DNA of 53,942 nucleotides. Source: Candidatus Latescibacterota bacterium. GTDB lineage: Bacteria > Latescibacterota > UBA2968 > UBA8231. The DNA lies in assembly GCA_022820485.1 (NCBI GenBank), contig JAJEFJ010000020.1, forward strand, positions 1 to 53,942, given 5' to 3'. The translations under genes and the position numbers were made by a program. Below are positions 43,350-52,903 of the stretch, one piece after another. The notes under the pieces were generated by a model. That model was not told the DNA's origin and searched no databases. It worked only from the letters and a program-made list of their open reading frames with translations. Numbering within the stretch: position 1 is the stretch's first letter; every line of letters begins with the position of its first letter.

Positions 43350-45283
43350 GCCTCATCCTCGTCGCTCAAGGTGCGCACTGGTTTGCGGGCGAGAGGCTCT
43401 CCAGCCAATACTTGGTCTATCTCCGCATCGTCGAGGACTTCGTACGCGAGGAGGGCGCGGGCCAAGGAGTGCAGCTTGTCCTCCTTTTCCCCGAGGATGC
43501 GCAGCGCCGTTTCCTCGGCCTCCACCACCAGATTGCGGATCTCGCGATCGACGGCTTGGGCCGTCTCCTCGCTCAAGTGGCGGTTGCGGGTGAATTCCTT
43601 GCCGAGGAAAACCTCGTCGTCGCCGCCGCCCAACGAGAGGGGGCCTAGCTCTTCGTTCATACCCCACTCGCAGACCATCGAACGAGCCAAGCGCGTCACT
43701 TGCTGGTAGTCGCCTTGGGCTCCGGTCGAGCGCTCGGCGAAGATCAGTTTCTCGGCTGCGCAACCGCCCAGCGCCGTGGCCAAGTGCGCCTTTAGCCGCG
43801 TCTCGGTCAGCGAACGCCGTTCGTCGGCCAAAAAGGAAACCATGCCCATGGCCTGCCCGCGCGGGATGATGGTGGCCTTGCCAATGGCCGGCCCGCCTTT
43901 GAGGCTCTTGGCGACCAAGGCGTGACCCGCTTCGTGATAGGCCGAAAGCTGCTGATCCTCCTCGGTCAAGACCATGCTGCGGCGCTCGGCCCCGAGCATC
44001 ACCTTGTCTTTGGCCGCTTCAAAATCGCCCATATCAACGGTCTTGCGATCGCGCCGCGAGGCCAGCAAAGCCGCTTCATTGACCAAGTTCTCCAAATCGG
44101 CTCCAGAAAGCCCGGGCGTGCCCTGCGCCACCTTTTGCAAATCGACGTCCGGATCCAAGGGCACTTTGCGCACGTGAACCTTGAGCACGCCCTCCCGACC
44201 CCTGACATCGGGCAGGTCAACCACCACTCGGCGGTCGAAGCGGCCGGGCCGCAACAGCGCTGGGTCGAGCACATCGGGACGGTTGGTCGCGGCGATGAGA
44301 ATGACGCCGTCGTTGGACTCAAAGCCGTCCATTTCCACTAGGAGCTGGTTGAGGGTCTGCTCGCGTTCGTCGTGGCCGCCGCCAATGCCGGCACCTCGAT
44401 GGCGGCCCACCGCGTCGATCTCATCGACAAAAATTAAGCACGGGGCATTGGCCTTGCCCTGTTCAAAAAGATCGCGCACGCGCGAAGCTCCGACGCCGAC
44501 AAACATCTCGACGAAATCCGAGCCGCTAATCGAAAAGAAGGGCACCCCCGCTTCGCCAGCCACCGCGCGTGCCAAGTGCGTCTTGCCCGTGCCCGGCGGC
44601 CCGACCATCAAGACGCCCTTGGGAATCCGTCCGCCGAGGCGCTGGAACCGATGAGGATCCTTGAGAAATTCAATGATCTCCTCCAACTCCTTCTTAGCCT
44701 CGTCGGCCCCGGCCACATCGGCAAAGGTCGCCTTGTGCTTGTCCTCCATCAGGAGCTTGGCCCGACTTTTGCCAAAGGAAAACAGCCCGCGTGCGCCGCC
44801 CTGCATCTGCCGCAACATGAATATCCAGAAGGCGATAAACAGCAGCCACGGCAAAAAGCTGAAGAGGAAATTGTACCAGCGGAAAGGTTCTTCCTCAAAG
44901 CGAAAATCGACTCCTCGTTCCTCCCACTCGCGCTTGGTCGCCGCGTCTATTGGACCCAAATTGACCACAAAGCGGATCCCCTCGTGCAAGACGCCCTCGA
45001 ACTCGCGCTCACCGACGATGACGGCCTCGGCGATGCGGTCCTCTTCCAAGTATTGGCGGTATTGCTTGTAGGAGACGAGTTGAGGATCGGAGGGTTTGCT
45101 GCCAAAGAACTTGGCGGTGAAGATCATCACCAACACGAAGAACAGCCAAAAGGCCTGGGTCCGCGAGGGGCGGCGCCAGCGGCGCGGCCTGTCTTCGCCG
45201 TCGTCCTGCTGGCTGTCCAGCCCGCGGTCGTCCCTAAAGCGCGGGGGGCGCTCCTCAGGGGTCTGCTTTTTTCGTCCCTCCAT
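43346..45283 (-). CDS. ftsH: ATP-dependent zinc metalloprotease FtsH
   Basis: A 645-residue membrane-bound AAA protease. The first TM is at about 43-58, the periplasmic domain at 60-138 and the second TM at 139-157. Walker A GPPGTGKT is at 228-235, Walker [12 protein letters not shown] at about 283-293, the second region of homology RPGRFDRRV near 345 and the zinc site HEAGH at 450-454. The first 40 residues are an unusually long, charged cytoplasmic extension rich in Arg and Glu. It lies 15 bases after tilS, the classic neighbour, and its stop overlaps folP. Confidence 0.96.
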   Translation of the reverse strand: MEGRKKQTPEERPPRFRDDRGLDSQQDDGEDRPRRWRRPSRTQAFWLFFVLVMIFTAKFFGSKPSDPQLVSYKQYRQYLEEDRIAEAVIVGEREFEGVLHEGIRFVVNLGPIDAATKREWEERGVDFRFEEEPFRWYNFLFSFLPWLLFIAFWIFMLRQMQGGARGLFSFGKSRAKLLMEDKHKATFADVAGADEAKKELEEIIEFLKDPHRFQRLGGRIPKGVLMVGPPGTGKTHLARAVAGEAGVPFFSISGSDFVEMFVGVGASRVRDLFEQGKANAPCLIFVDEIDAVGRHRGAGIGGGHDEREQTLNQLLVEMDGFESNDGVILIAATNRPDVLDPALLRPGRFDRRVVVDLPDVRGREGVLKVHVRKVPLDPDVDLQKVAQGTPGLSGADLENLVNEAALLASRRDRKTVDMGDFEAAKDKVMLGAERRSMVLTEEDQQLSAYHEAGHALVAKSLKGGPAIGKATIIPRGQAMGMVSFLADERRSLTETRLKAHLATALGGCAAEKLIFAERSTGAQGDYQQVTRLARSMVCEWGMNEELGPLSLGGGDDEVFLGKEFTRNRHLSEETAQAVDREIRNLVVEAEETALRILGEKEDKLHSLARALLAYEVLDDAEIDQVLAGEPLARKPVRTLSDEDEA

Positions 45284-45298
45284 GATAGCTGCTCTAGG

Positions 45299-46687
45299 TC
45301 AATCGCCGTCCCAATGCCTCAGCGTACACAGGGCGATACGGCGCGTAGTAGATTTTATTCTGAAGGCATTGCTAGAACGTAGAGGCGCGACCCAAGCTAT
45401 TTCCTCGCCTCGGGTCAGCACTAACACTTCGTCGCGTGAAATTTTCGGCCACTTGGCGTCGATGAGAAAGTCACTCAGTTTTTTGTGCCCTTCCATGCCC
45501 AGCGGCTGGAAGCGATCGCCCGGCCTCAGGCTACGCACTTGCACCCGCGCGCCGAGACGATCCGCGTCTAATGCCACCTGCGCGCCTCCTAGCTGGGACT
45601 TGTCAAAGTCCTCCGGGGAAACGACTTGAACGCGGATTTTCACGCCGTGCTCTCTTAGCACGAGCGCACCTGGTATATCGAAGCAGCGCACGACCGGCGG
45701 CCGCTGACCGCGACGCAGGATATAGCACGTGCCGCAACCCTGCCCCCTCAGCCCAGCACCCAACACCCGCAGGCGCTTGTCGCCGGCCTCAATCCAGCTC
45801 CGCACTTGCTCGACGCGGACAAAATCAAAAGGGCCCTCTGCGGCAGCGAGGCCCTGGAGCACGGTGCGCAACACGCGCCTTTGTATGGCTATATGATAAG
45901 CGAGAAGCCTATTACTATCAAGAGCCACCTTGTCGTTACAACGCTCACAAATCACTGTATCTAAAGCCTCTTGGGTTAGCTCAGCGAGTAGGTCGTCTTC
46001 GGCTTTGAGCAACGCGGCCGTGCGATTTAGAACCTCGGTGATGTTAGGATTATAGCTCTTGAGCAAGGGCATTAGTTCCCCGCGCACCCGATTGCGCAAA
46101 AAGCGCGAGTCGCGGTTGGAGGGATCCTCTCGGTAGCACAAGCCCCGCTGGTGCGCGTATTTTTCAATCTCAGCACGCCGCACGCGCAGCAGCGGCCGCA
46201 GATAGCGGCCCTCGCGCGCAATCTCCATCCCCCCTAAGCCGGTAGCACCGCTGCCGCGCAACAAGCGCAAGATCACGGTCTCGGCCTGGTCGTCGGCGTG
46301 GTGCCCCAAGGCGATGAATTCGGCCCCGGTCCGGTCTGCGACTTGGTCGAGAAAGGCGTAGCGCTGCCGCCGACCCGCTTCCTCCAACGACAAACCCTCG
46401 GTTCGGGCGTACTCCCCCACGTCGCGCCGCTCTACCGAACAGGGCAACCCGCGCCGCTTTGCCTCGTCGGCGACAAAGCGGCCATCGTCCGCCGAATCCG
46501 GCCGCAGTGCGTGGTCCAAGTGCGCCACGTGCAACCGGTACCCTAAATCATCCAACACATCGAGCAGCACGATCGAATCGACGCCGCCCGAAGCAGCGAT
46601 GACTAAGCTAGCATCGGCTTCCAATCCCGCTTCCTGTAGCACTTGCCGCACACTGGCGACTATGGCTTCCATAGCCTTCGTTCCCAT
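45299..46687 (-). CDS. tilS: tRNA(Ile)-lysidine synthase
   Basis: A 462-residue TilS, which turns C34 of the AUA-reading tRNA into lysidine. The PP-loop ATP motif SGGVDS is at 33-38, followed by HLDHALRPDSADD and GHHADDQAETVILRLLRG (about 127-144). The C-terminal domain includes LRPGDRFQPLGMEG and HKKLSDFLIDAKWP. A second ATG five codons in (46672) is also possible. It starts the tilS-ftsH-folP-cdaA run and diverges from lexA. A CxxC-type pair in the middle (CERC, GCGTC) is not a standard feature. Confidence 0.94.
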   Translation of the reverse strand: MGTKAMEAIVASVRQVLQEAGLEADASLVIAASGGVDSIVLLDVLDDLGYRLHVAHLDHALRPDSADDGRFVADEAKRRGLPCSVERRDVGEYARTEGLSLEEAGRRQRYAFLDQVADRTGAEFIALGHHADDQAETVILRLLRGSGATGLGGMEIAREGRYLRPLLRVRRAEIEKYAHQRGLCYREDPSNRDSRFLRNRVRGELMPLLKSYNPNITEVLNRTAALLKAEDDLLAELTQEALDTVICERCNDKVALDSNRLLAYHIAIQRRVLRTVLQGLAAAEGPFDFVRVEQVRSWIEAGDKRLRVLGAGLRGQGCGTCYILRRGQRPPVVRCFDIPGALVLREHGVKIRVQVVSPEDFDKSQLGGAQVALDADRLGARVQVRSLRPGDRFQPLGMEGHKKLSDFLIDAKWPKISRDEVLVLTRGEEIAWVAPLRSSNAFRIKSTTRRIALCTLRHWDGD

Positions 46688-46742
46688 CGCGCAAAAACAG
46701 AAAATTCCCCTGAAGCAAGTAATGGAGAGGGCAAATTAGACG

Positions 46743-46756
46743 AAGAGGTGCCTCTT
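46743..46756. promoter_or_regulatory. Inverted repeat at the lexA -35 box
   Basis: AAGAGG-TG-CCTCTT, a perfect six-base dyad whose right arm runs into the TTGACA -35 box of lexA, in the gap shared with tilS. It may be an operator. Confidence 0.4.
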
Positions 46757-46783
46757 GACAAATGAACGAATGTGCAGTATATA
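46755..46783 (+). promoter_or_regulatory. Strong lexA promoter
   Basis: TTGACA (46755-46760, full consensus), 17-base spacer, TATATA (46778-46783). The leader is about 50 bases and carries the GGAGG of lexA. Confidence 0.8.
46764..46775. promoter_or_regulatory. LexA-box-like sequence in the promoter spacer
   Basis: GAACGAATGTGC fits the GAACNNNNGTTC type of LexA box with one mismatch and sits between -35 and -10 of lexA, the expected autoregulatory position. Confidence 0.4.
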
Positions 46784-46839
46784 TATTTTCAGTAATTTTA
46801 GTTTTACTTTCACCTTTCCTCCCCACTGGAGGTCCACTC

Positions 46840-47466
46840 ATGCCCAAACCCCTAACCGAGCGCCAGCAATCCATTTACGACTTCATCGCCAATGCAATTC
46901 GCTCCGGAGGCCCCCCCACGATCCGCGAGATCATGGATGTCTTTGGCATCAACTCCACCAATGGCGTGCGCACCACCTTGGAGACCTTGGAGAAAAAAGG
47001 CTATATCCGCCGCCGGGCGCGCCGCTCCCGGGGCATCGAACTCGTCGATTTCGTCAAACCCGCCTCCCTTTCCGCTGACCTGCGCGAAGTGCCCCTCGTT
47101 GGCCGGGTCGCCGCGGGCACTCCCATCCTCGCCGAAGAAAACATCGAGAACACGCTCAATGTCGATACCTCGCTCGTTCCCGCCTCGGGCGATGTGTTCG
47201 CGCTGCGCATCCACGGCGAGAGCATGTGCAACGCCGGGATTCTCGACGGCGATATCGTCATCGCCCGTCAGCAAGACCGCGCCGAGCGCGGCGATATCGT
47301 CGTCGCACTGCTCGGCGACGAAGCCACGGTCAAGCGCTATGCTCCCGACCCCGACGGCATTCGGCTCCTGCCGGAAAACGAGGCGTTCGACCCCATCGTC
47401 GTCCCGCCCGACGCCGACGAGTTCAGCATCGCCGGCAAAGTTGTGGGCCTCATGCGCCGCTTCTAG
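46840..47466 (+). CDS. lexA: SOS repressor LexA
   Basis: A 208-residue LexA. The N-terminal winged helix (about 1-68) begins LTERQQSIYDFI and includes PPTIREIMDVFGINSTNGV. The self-cleavage site is Ala92-Gly93 (RVAAGTPI), with catalytic Ser128 (GESMCNAGI) and Lys165 (EATVKRY). A frame open 26 codons upstream encodes a hydrophobic stretch across the promoter; the ATG at 46840 is right because GGAGG lies eight bases before it. The glycerate kinase starts 11 bases after the stop. Confidence 0.96.
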   Translation: MPKPLTERQQSIYDFIANAIRSGGPPTIREIMDVFGINSTNGVRTTLETLEKKGYIRRRARRSRGIELVDFVKPASLSADLREVPLVGRVAAGTPILAEENIENTLNVDTSLVPASGDVFALRIHGESMCNAGILDGDIVIARQQDRAERGDIVVALLGDEATVKRYAPDPDGIRLLPENEAFDPIVVPPDADEFSIAGKVVGLMRRF

Positions 47467-47477
47467 GGTACGCTTAG

Positions 47478-48806
47478 TTGGATGCTACTTTGCGGCGCGC
47501 CCACGCGCGCGCCATTTTTGACGCCGGGGTCGCCGCCGCCGATCCCGGCCGTTGCCTCCACCAAGCCCTCGCGGTCACAGGCGGTGAGTTGCGCTGTGGC
47601 CCGCTCCGCTTCCCTCTCGATACCATTTCCAGCCTGCGCCTAGTCGGCGCTGGCAAGGCCACTGCGGCCATGGCTGCGGCCGCTGAAGCGATCCTCGGCG
47701 ACCACATTGACTGCGGGGCCATCAACACTAAGTACGGCCATGCGCTGCCATTGGCGCGGGTCGAGACCTTTGAAGCCGGGCATCCAGTTCCGGACGAAGC
47801 CGGTGTCGCCGGTACACGCCGCCAACTCGAATTGCTAGCAGACTTGGATCCCGACGCGCTAGTCCTCGGCCTCTTCTCCGGCGGCGGCTCGGCCCTGCTA
47901 CCCGCCCCAGCCGAGGGCCTGACCCTCGCAGAAAAGCAAGAAACCACCCGCCTCCTACTCGCCTGCGGCGCGACCATCGACGAAATCAACGCCCTGCGCA
48001 AACACCTTTCGGCCATCAAGGGCGGACTACTCGCCCGCGCGGCCGCACCCGCCCGCGTCGTCGCCCTCATGCTCTCGGACGTCATCGGCGATCCCCTCGA
48101 CACCATCGCCTCCGGCCCGACCCACCCAGACTCCACGACTTTTGGCGATTGCCTGGCGATCGTCGATCGCTACGACCTGCGCCACCAGCTCCCCGCCCCA
48201 GTCCGTCAGCATCTCGAAGCTGGTGCCCGAGGCGAGCGACCGGAAACCCCCAAACCTAAAGACCCTTGCTTTGCCCGGGCCGAGAGCTTGGTCATCGGCA
48301 ACAGCCGCTTGGCCATCAACGCGGCCGCAAACCAAGCCAGCGCGCTCGGCTACGAGGTCTGCGTCCTCACCAGCCGCTTGCAGGGCGAGGCGCGCCATGC
48401 CGCGACCGCGTTAGTCTCCATCGCCCAAGAAACCGCGGAGACCAACCGCCCCATCGCCCGGCCCGCCTGTCTCATCGCTGGCGGCGAGACGACCGTCACC
48501 CTGCGCAGCGACGGCAAGGGTGGACGCAACCAAGAATTGGCCTTAGCCGCATCCCTCCAGCTCGACGGTTGGTCCGCCATCACCCTGCTCTCCGGCGGCA
48601 CCGACGGCACCGACGGCCCCACCGATGCCGCCGGTGCCCTAGCCGACGGCCAGACCTTGAGCCGCGCCCGCGCCCAAGGTCTCGACGCCCGTGCCTTTCT
48701 CGACCGCCACGACTCCTATTCCTTCTTCGCAGCGTTAGACGATCTCGTCATCACGGGTCCTACGGGCACCAACGTCATGGATCTGCAAATCGTCCTCATA
48801 GCCTGA
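47478..48806 (+). CDS. Glycerate 2-kinase (MOFRL family)
   Basis: A 442-residue member of the GckA/MOFRL glycerate kinase family, forming 2-phosphoglycerate from glycerate and ATP. LVGAGKATAAMA (about 55-66), LFSGGGSALLPAPAEGLTL (about 132-150), LRKHLSAIKGG near 173 and the C-terminal MOFRL motifs GGETTVTL and GGRNQELAL are present. The track start is TTG at 47478; no ATG is near and the N-terminus matches the family, but the exact start is uncertain. It lies 11 bases after lexA and may be cotranscribed with it, which has no obvious functional reason. Confidence 0.88.
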   Translation: MDATLRRAHARAIFDAGVAAADPGRCLHQALAVTGGELRCGPLRFPLDTISSLRLVGAGKATAAMAAAAEAILGDHIDCGAINTKYGHALPLARVETFEAGHPVPDEAGVAGTRRQLELLADLDPDALVLGLFSGGGSALLPAPAEGLTLAEKQETTRLLLACGATIDEINALRKHLSAIKGGLLARAAAPARVVALMLSDVIGDPLDTIASGPTHPDSTTFGDCLAIVDRYDLRHQLPAPVRQHLEAGARGERPETPKPKDPCFARAESLVIGNSRLAINAAANQASALGYEVCVLTSRLQGEARHAATALVSIAQETAETNRPIARPACLIAGGETTVTLRSDGKGGRNQELALAASLQLDGWSAITLLSGGTDGTDGPTDAAGALADGQTLSRARAQGLDARAFLDRHDSYSFFAALDDLVITGPTGTNVMDLQIVLIA

Positions 48807-48846
48807 AGATCGTCCTCTCCTGTGGGAGATGATGCAGTGAGCCGAT

Positions 48847-48875
48847 TTGACACTCGGCCACCCTTCCGCTAGCTT
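48847..48875 (+). promoter_or_regulatory. Putative promoter of the PorV-like gene, near-leaderless
   Basis: TTGACA (48847-48852), 17-base spacer, TAGCTT (48870-48875), ending 10 bases before the ATG. Same geometry as at ligA. The -10 box is weak. Confidence 0.45.
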
Positions 48876-48885
48876 TTTACAACCC

Positions 48886-49818
48886 ATGTCCAAGAGCCTT
48901 CTTCCGCTTGCATTAGCCCTGTTGCTGACCGGGGCTGTCCACGCCGCCTCGCGCTACGCCGGCGAGTTCCTCGGCTTGGGCGCGGGTGCCCGCTCTGCGG
49001 CCTTGGGCAGCGCCTATGTGGCCCTCGCAGACGACGCCACCGCGGGCTATTGGAATGCGGCTGGCCTATCCGCCCTCAGCAGTCGCCAAGTTCACCTGAC
49101 GCATTCCGAACACTTCTCCGGCCTCATCCAGCGCGATTTCGTCGCCATCGCCCGACCGGGTCGCCTTTTGCACGGTATGGCCCTGAGCTTGGTGCGCATG
49201 GGCGTTGACGACATCCACTTTACCGAACTGCCAGATCCCCTCCAGCCCCCTAGTACCGACAATCGTCCACTCATCGCCTCTACCGAACAAAGCGCAGATT
49301 ACGCCCTGTATCTGTCGGGCAGTCGCCGTGTCGGTGCGCGCTTATCCCTCGGGCTAAGCGCCAAAGCCATTTACCGCCAAGTCGCCTCCATCAACGCCTA
49401 CGGCTTTGGCCTCGACCTAGGCGTGCGCTACCAATTGAGCCACCAGATCGCGCTAGCGGCTAACGTGCGCGACATTACCACCACGCCCATCGTCTGGAAT
49501 ACGGACAGCACCGACCGCATCCAGCCATCGCTGCTGTTGGGCGTGGCGTACGCCATACCCATCGCCGAGGGCCAGACCACCGCCCTCCTATCCACCCGCT
49601 CCGGCGGCGATGCGTCCGCTGCGACCGATGATGTCCCGCTCAACGCCGGCTTAGAATACCGCCATCGCTACATCGCCTTGCGGGCCGGATTGGAAGAAGG
49701 CCGCCAGTCCTTTGGGCTAGGGCTTACCCCCCACCACAGCCTCGACCTCGACCTCGCCTATTTGCAGCACGATGCACTCGAAGCAACCTACCAGTTGTCC
49801 GCCAGCTTCCGCTTCTGA
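48886..49818 (+). CDS. PorV/PorQ-family outer-membrane protein
   Basis: A 310-residue outer-membrane barrel with a signal peptide (about 1-20, ending VHAAS). The mature N-terminus FLGLGAGARSAALGSAYVALADDATAGYWNAAGL carries the hallmark of PorV/PorQ (UPF0164) proteins, followed by about fourteen amphipathic strands and a terminal FRF. PorV and PorQ support type IX secretion in Bacteroidetes; in other FCB phyla their role is unclear and no other T9SS gene is seen here. A start 13 codons upstream would lie in the promoter; 48886 gives the signal peptide. No Shine-Dalgarno. era begins inside its 3' end. Confidence 0.85.
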   Translation: MSKSLLPLALALLLTGAVHAASRYAGEFLGLGAGARSAALGSAYVALADDATAGYWNAAGLSALSSRQVHLTHSEHFSGLIQRDFVAIARPGRLLHGMALSLVRMGVDDIHFTELPDPLQPPSTDNRPLIASTEQSADYALYLSGSRRVGARLSLGLSAKAIYRQVASINAYGFGLDLGVRYQLSHQIALAANVRDITTTPIVWNTDSTDRIQPSLLLGVAYAIPIAEGQTTALLSTRSGGDASAATDDVPLNAGLEYRHRYIALRAGLEEGRQSFGLGLTPHHSLDLDLAYLQHDALEATYQLSASFRF

Positions 49819-50698
49819 GCAACCCCGCGTCGGCTACGTGGCCTTGGCCGGTCGTCCCAACGCGGGTAAATCCACCCTCTTCAACGCCTTCTTGGGCCAA
49901 CGGCTCTCCATCGTCACCGCCAAACCGCAGACGACTCGCAGCCGCATCCTCGGCATCCTCACTCGTCCACAGAGCCAGATAATTTTCTTGGACACGCCGG
50001 GCCTGTTAGAGTCCTCCTACAAGCTGCACGAGACCATGGCCCACCAAATCGACCAAGCCGCCCGCCAAGCCGACCTCGTCTTGCTGATGTTTGACGCCTC
50101 TCGTCCCAAAGACCGCAGCGCACTAGTCAAGCACTTCTTAGCGCGCACGCGGGTACCAGTCTTGGCCGTACTCAACAAAATCGACCGAGTACAACCCACC
50201 CAGCTAGACGGCCTGCAAAAAAGCATCGCGAACGAGTTCGGCATCGCCAGCCCAATCCCCGTCTCCGCCCTGCGCGGCGACGGACTCGGCAAATTACTGT
50301 CGCGCCTAGAGGCCCAGCTACCCTGCGGTCCCAAGCTCTATCCGGACGATATGGTGGCCGAACAGCCCGAACGGTTTTTTGCCGCCGAACGCATCCGCGA
50401 AGTAGCTTTTGAGCACCTTGAGGACGAGCTACCCTACGCCATCAACGTCCACATCGAGGAATTCCGCCAGCGCCCTAGTCACAAAACCTACATTCGCGCC
50501 ATTATCTACGTCGGACGCGAGAGCCAGAAAGGCATCGTCATCGGCAAGAAGGGTATGCGCCTGCGATCAATCGGACGCCAAGCCCGCGCTGCCTTAGAGG
50601 AACTACTCGACGCGCCCGTCTATGTAGAACTGTGGGTAAAAGTCCGCCCAGACTGGCGCGACAAAGAGCGCGATTTGCGGGAATTTGGTTATCTCTGA
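49772..50698 (+). CDS. era: GTPase Era
   Basis: A 308-residue Era GTPase, required for 30S ribosome maturation. The G1 motif is GRPNAGKST (27-35; the common Val is Ala), G3 DTPGLLESS near 75, G4 NKID near 137, and the C-terminal KH domain spans about 215-300 with SQKGIVIGKKGMRLRSIG. The only ATG that includes the family N-terminus is at 49772, 47 bases inside the PorV-like gene, so the two genes overlap in different frames. The first 18 residues are not conserved in the family. Confidence 0.93.
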   Translation: MHSKQPTSCPPASASEQPRVGYVALAGRPNAGKSTLFNAFLGQRLSIVTAKPQTTRSRILGILTRPQSQIIFLDTPGLLESSYKLHETMAHQIDQAARQADLVLLMFDASRPKDRSALVKHFLARTRVPVLAVLNKIDRVQPTQLDGLQKSIANEFGIASPIPVSALRGDGLGKLLSRLEAQLPCGPKLYPDDMVAEQPERFFAAERIREVAFEHLEDELPYAINVHIEEFRQRPSHKTYIRAIIYVGRESQKGIVIGKKGMRLRSIGRQARAALEELLDAPVYVELWVKVRPDWRDKERDLREFGYL

Positions 50699-50717
50699 AC
50701 CCGAGAAAGGAACGCCT

Positions 50718-52025
50718 ATGAACGTCCTAGTCGTCGGCAAAGGGGGGCGCGAACACGCCCTCGTGTGGAAACTGGCGCAGAGCCAGCGCATCGACAAACT
50801 CTACGTCGCCCCCGGCAACCCCGGCATGGCTACCCTCGCTGAATGCGTCGATATCCGCGTCGATACCCCCGTGGCTGAACGCGAAAAACTCGTCGGCGAA
50901 ATCGAGCGTCTAGTCGCCTTTGCCCACGAGCAGCAAATCGGGCTGACCGTCGTCGGCCCAGATGACGCCCTAGCCGGCGGCATTGTCGATCGCTTCCGCG
51001 CCAGTGGCCTGGCGATCTTCGGCCCTACGGAAGCCGCCGCCCGCATCGAAAGCAGCAAGGTCTTCGCCAAAGAACTGATGGAGCGCGTCGGAGTCCCCAC
51101 CGCCCGGCACCAGAGCTTCACCGACAGCCAAGTCGCCAGCGCCTATATCCGCGAGCAGGGTGCCCCGATCGTGGTCAAGGCCAGCGGCCTAGCCGCTGGC
51201 AAGGGCGCGGTCGTCTGTCTGAGCGTAGATCAAGCCCTCGCAGCAGCGCGCGAAATGCTCGACGAAGGCGTCTTAGGCGGAGCTGGCCACCACATCGTCG
51301 TCGAGGAATACATGACCGGCGAGGAAGCCTCGCTCTTTGCAATCTGCGACGGCGAGCACTTTATCACCTTGACGCCCGCCCAAGACCACAAACCCATCTA
51401 CGACGGCGACAAAGGCCCCAACACCGGCGGCATGGGGGCCTACGCCCCAGCTCCCGTGATGACGCCAGCCCTAGTGCGCGAAGCCGAGGAGCGCATCATC
51501 CAACCCGTGCTCGCCGAAATGCGCCGACTGGGCACTCCGTACCAAGGCGTGCTTTACTGCGGGCTGATGTGCACTGACGCGGGCGTTAAAGTCGTAGAGT
51601 TCAACGCCCGCTTCGGCGACCCCGAATGCCAGATCCTCATGCCCCTGCTCAAAACCGACCTCGTCGATTTGCTCATCGCCGCCTGCGACGGCCGATTGGA
51701 TCAGTTGCAAGTCGAATGCGCACCCGACGCGGCCGTCTGCGTGGTCATGGCCTCGGACGGCTATCCGCAAGCCTATGAGAAGGGCTTGGAGATCCGCGGC
51801 TTGGAGGCTTTTGCCGACCGCGACGACGTCGTAGTCTTTCACGCTGGTACAGCCCAGCGCAACGGTCGCATCATTACGGATGGCGGCCGGGTGCTCGGCG
51901 TGACAGCCGCGGACGCCGATCTCCAAGCTGCCGTCGCCAAAGCCTACTCAGCAGTAGATCAGATCGCTTTCGACAACGCCTATTGCCGCCGCGACATCGC
52001 CTATCGGGCATTGAGTCGCGCCTGA
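50718..52025 (+). CDS. purD: Phosphoribosylamine-glycine ligase
   Basis: A 435-residue ATP-grasp enzyme of purine synthesis (GAR synthetase). It begins MNVLVVGKGGREHALVWKLA with the GxGGREHA motif, has VVKASGLAAGKGAVVC near 155-170 and the metal-binding VVEFNARFGDPECQ near 290-303. An upstream in-frame ATG lies in era; 50718 is preceded by GAGAAAGGAA. It follows era by 19 bases and precedes folB by 10. Purine and folate pathways share one-carbon units, so the cluster makes metabolic sense. Confidence 0.95.
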   Translation: MNVLVVGKGGREHALVWKLAQSQRIDKLYVAPGNPGMATLAECVDIRVDTPVAEREKLVGEIERLVAFAHEQQIGLTVVGPDDALAGGIVDRFRASGLAIFGPTEAAARIESSKVFAKELMERVGVPTARHQSFTDSQVASAYIREQGAPIVVKASGLAAGKGAVVCLSVDQALAAAREMLDEGVLGGAGHHIVVEEYMTGEEASLFAICDGEHFITLTPAQDHKPIYDGDKGPNTGGMGAYAPAPVMTPALVREAEERIIQPVLAEMRRLGTPYQGVLYCGLMCTDAGVKVVEFNARFGDPECQILMPLLKTDLVDLLIAACDGRLDQLQVECAPDAAVCVVMASDGYPQAYEKGLEIRGLEAFADRDDVVVFHAGTAQRNGRIITDGGRVLGVTAADADLQAAVAKAYSAVDQIAFDNAYCRRDIAYRALSRA

Positions 52026-52035
52026 AGCTCTTGCC

Positions 52036-52401
52036 ATGCCTAAAGACGCACTCCGCCTGCGCAACATGCGCTTTTTCGCCTATCACGGGCTTTTCCCCGA
52101 AGAGACCGCACTCGGCCAGCACTACGAGGTCGATGTCGAACTCTACGGCGATTTTCGTCAGGCAGGGCGCAGCGACGACATTGACGCGGCGATCAACTAT
52201 CCAGAGGTGTACGCGCTAGTGGCCGATGTCGTAACCGGCGAGCCTTGCAAATTGGTCGAAGCCCTCGCCGAGCGCATCGCCGAGCAGGTCGGCACTCACT
52301 GCGCTCCGGTCGAACTCGTCGTCCGCGTGCGCAAACCCAACCCCCCGGTCGCCGCGCACTTTGACGGCATCGAAGTCGAAATACGCCGCTCCTATGCCTG
52401 A
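52036..52401 (+). CDS. folB: Dihydroneopterin aldolase
   Basis: A 121-residue FolB, converting dihydroneopterin to 6-hydroxymethyl-dihydropterin. The tunnel-fold start LRLRNMRFFAYHGLFPEE carries the typical GxxxxE block, INYPEVY near 54-60 carries the conserved Tyr, and catalytic Lys is in VRVRKPNPPV near 98-107. Its last eight bases overlap folK, the next enzyme of the same pathway. Confidence 0.93.
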   Translation: MPKDALRLRNMRFFAYHGLFPEETALGQHYEVDVELYGDFRQAGRSDDIDAAINYPEVYALVADVVTGEPCKLVEALAERIAEQVGTHCAPVELVVRVRKPNPPVAAHFDGIEVEIRRSYA

Positions 52402-52903
52402 ACGAGCCTACATCGCCATCGGCAGCAACCTCGGTGATCGCCGCGCGTACCTCGAAGCCGGGCTTAGAGAAGTCGCTGCATTCCCCGGTACGCATCTTGC
52501 GGAAGTCTCCCATGCCTACGAAACCCCGCCGCAGGGACCGATCCAGCAACCAGACTTCCTCAACGCCGTCTTTGCCATAGAAACCTCGCTCGCTCCTGAT
52601 CCATTGCTCGCCGCCCTGCTCGCCGCCGAAAAAAAGCACCAGCGGCAACGCCGCATTCACTGGGGGCCGCGCACCCTCGACCTCGACCTACTGCTCTACG
52701 GCGAGCGCGTCGTCGAAAGCGCGGATCTGACTCTACCGCACCCGCACATGCACGAGCGCAGCTTCGTGCTAGTGCCCCTTTGCGAAATCGCCCCGCGCCT
52801 TAGCCATCCGGTCACCGGCCGGCCATTTGCTGCGTACCTCGCCGCACTCAACGGTCGCGAAGCCAAGGCCGCCGGCCCCCTCGCCCTTCCCGCCATCCCA
52901 TGA
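52394..52903 (+). CDS. folK: Hydroxymethyl-dihydropterin pyrophosphokinase
   Basis: A 169-residue HPPK, which adds pyrophosphate to the pterin before the FolP step. AIGSNLGDRRAYL (6-18), the PQGPIQQPDFLNAV segment near 47-60, and the signature RIHWGPRTLDLDLLLYG (about 86-102) with its two magnesium aspartates are present. The start at 52394 is set by the overlap with folB and by the family N-terminus. It overlaps panC by four bases (ATGA). Confidence 0.94.
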   Translation: MPERAYIAIGSNLGDRRAYLEAGLREVAAFPGTHLAEVSHAYETPPQGPIQQPDFLNAVFAIETSLAPDPLLAALLAAEKKHQRQRRIHWGPRTLDLDLLLYGERVVESADLTLPHPHMHERSFVLVPLCEIAPRLSHPVTGRPFAAYLAALNGREAKAAGPLALPAIP

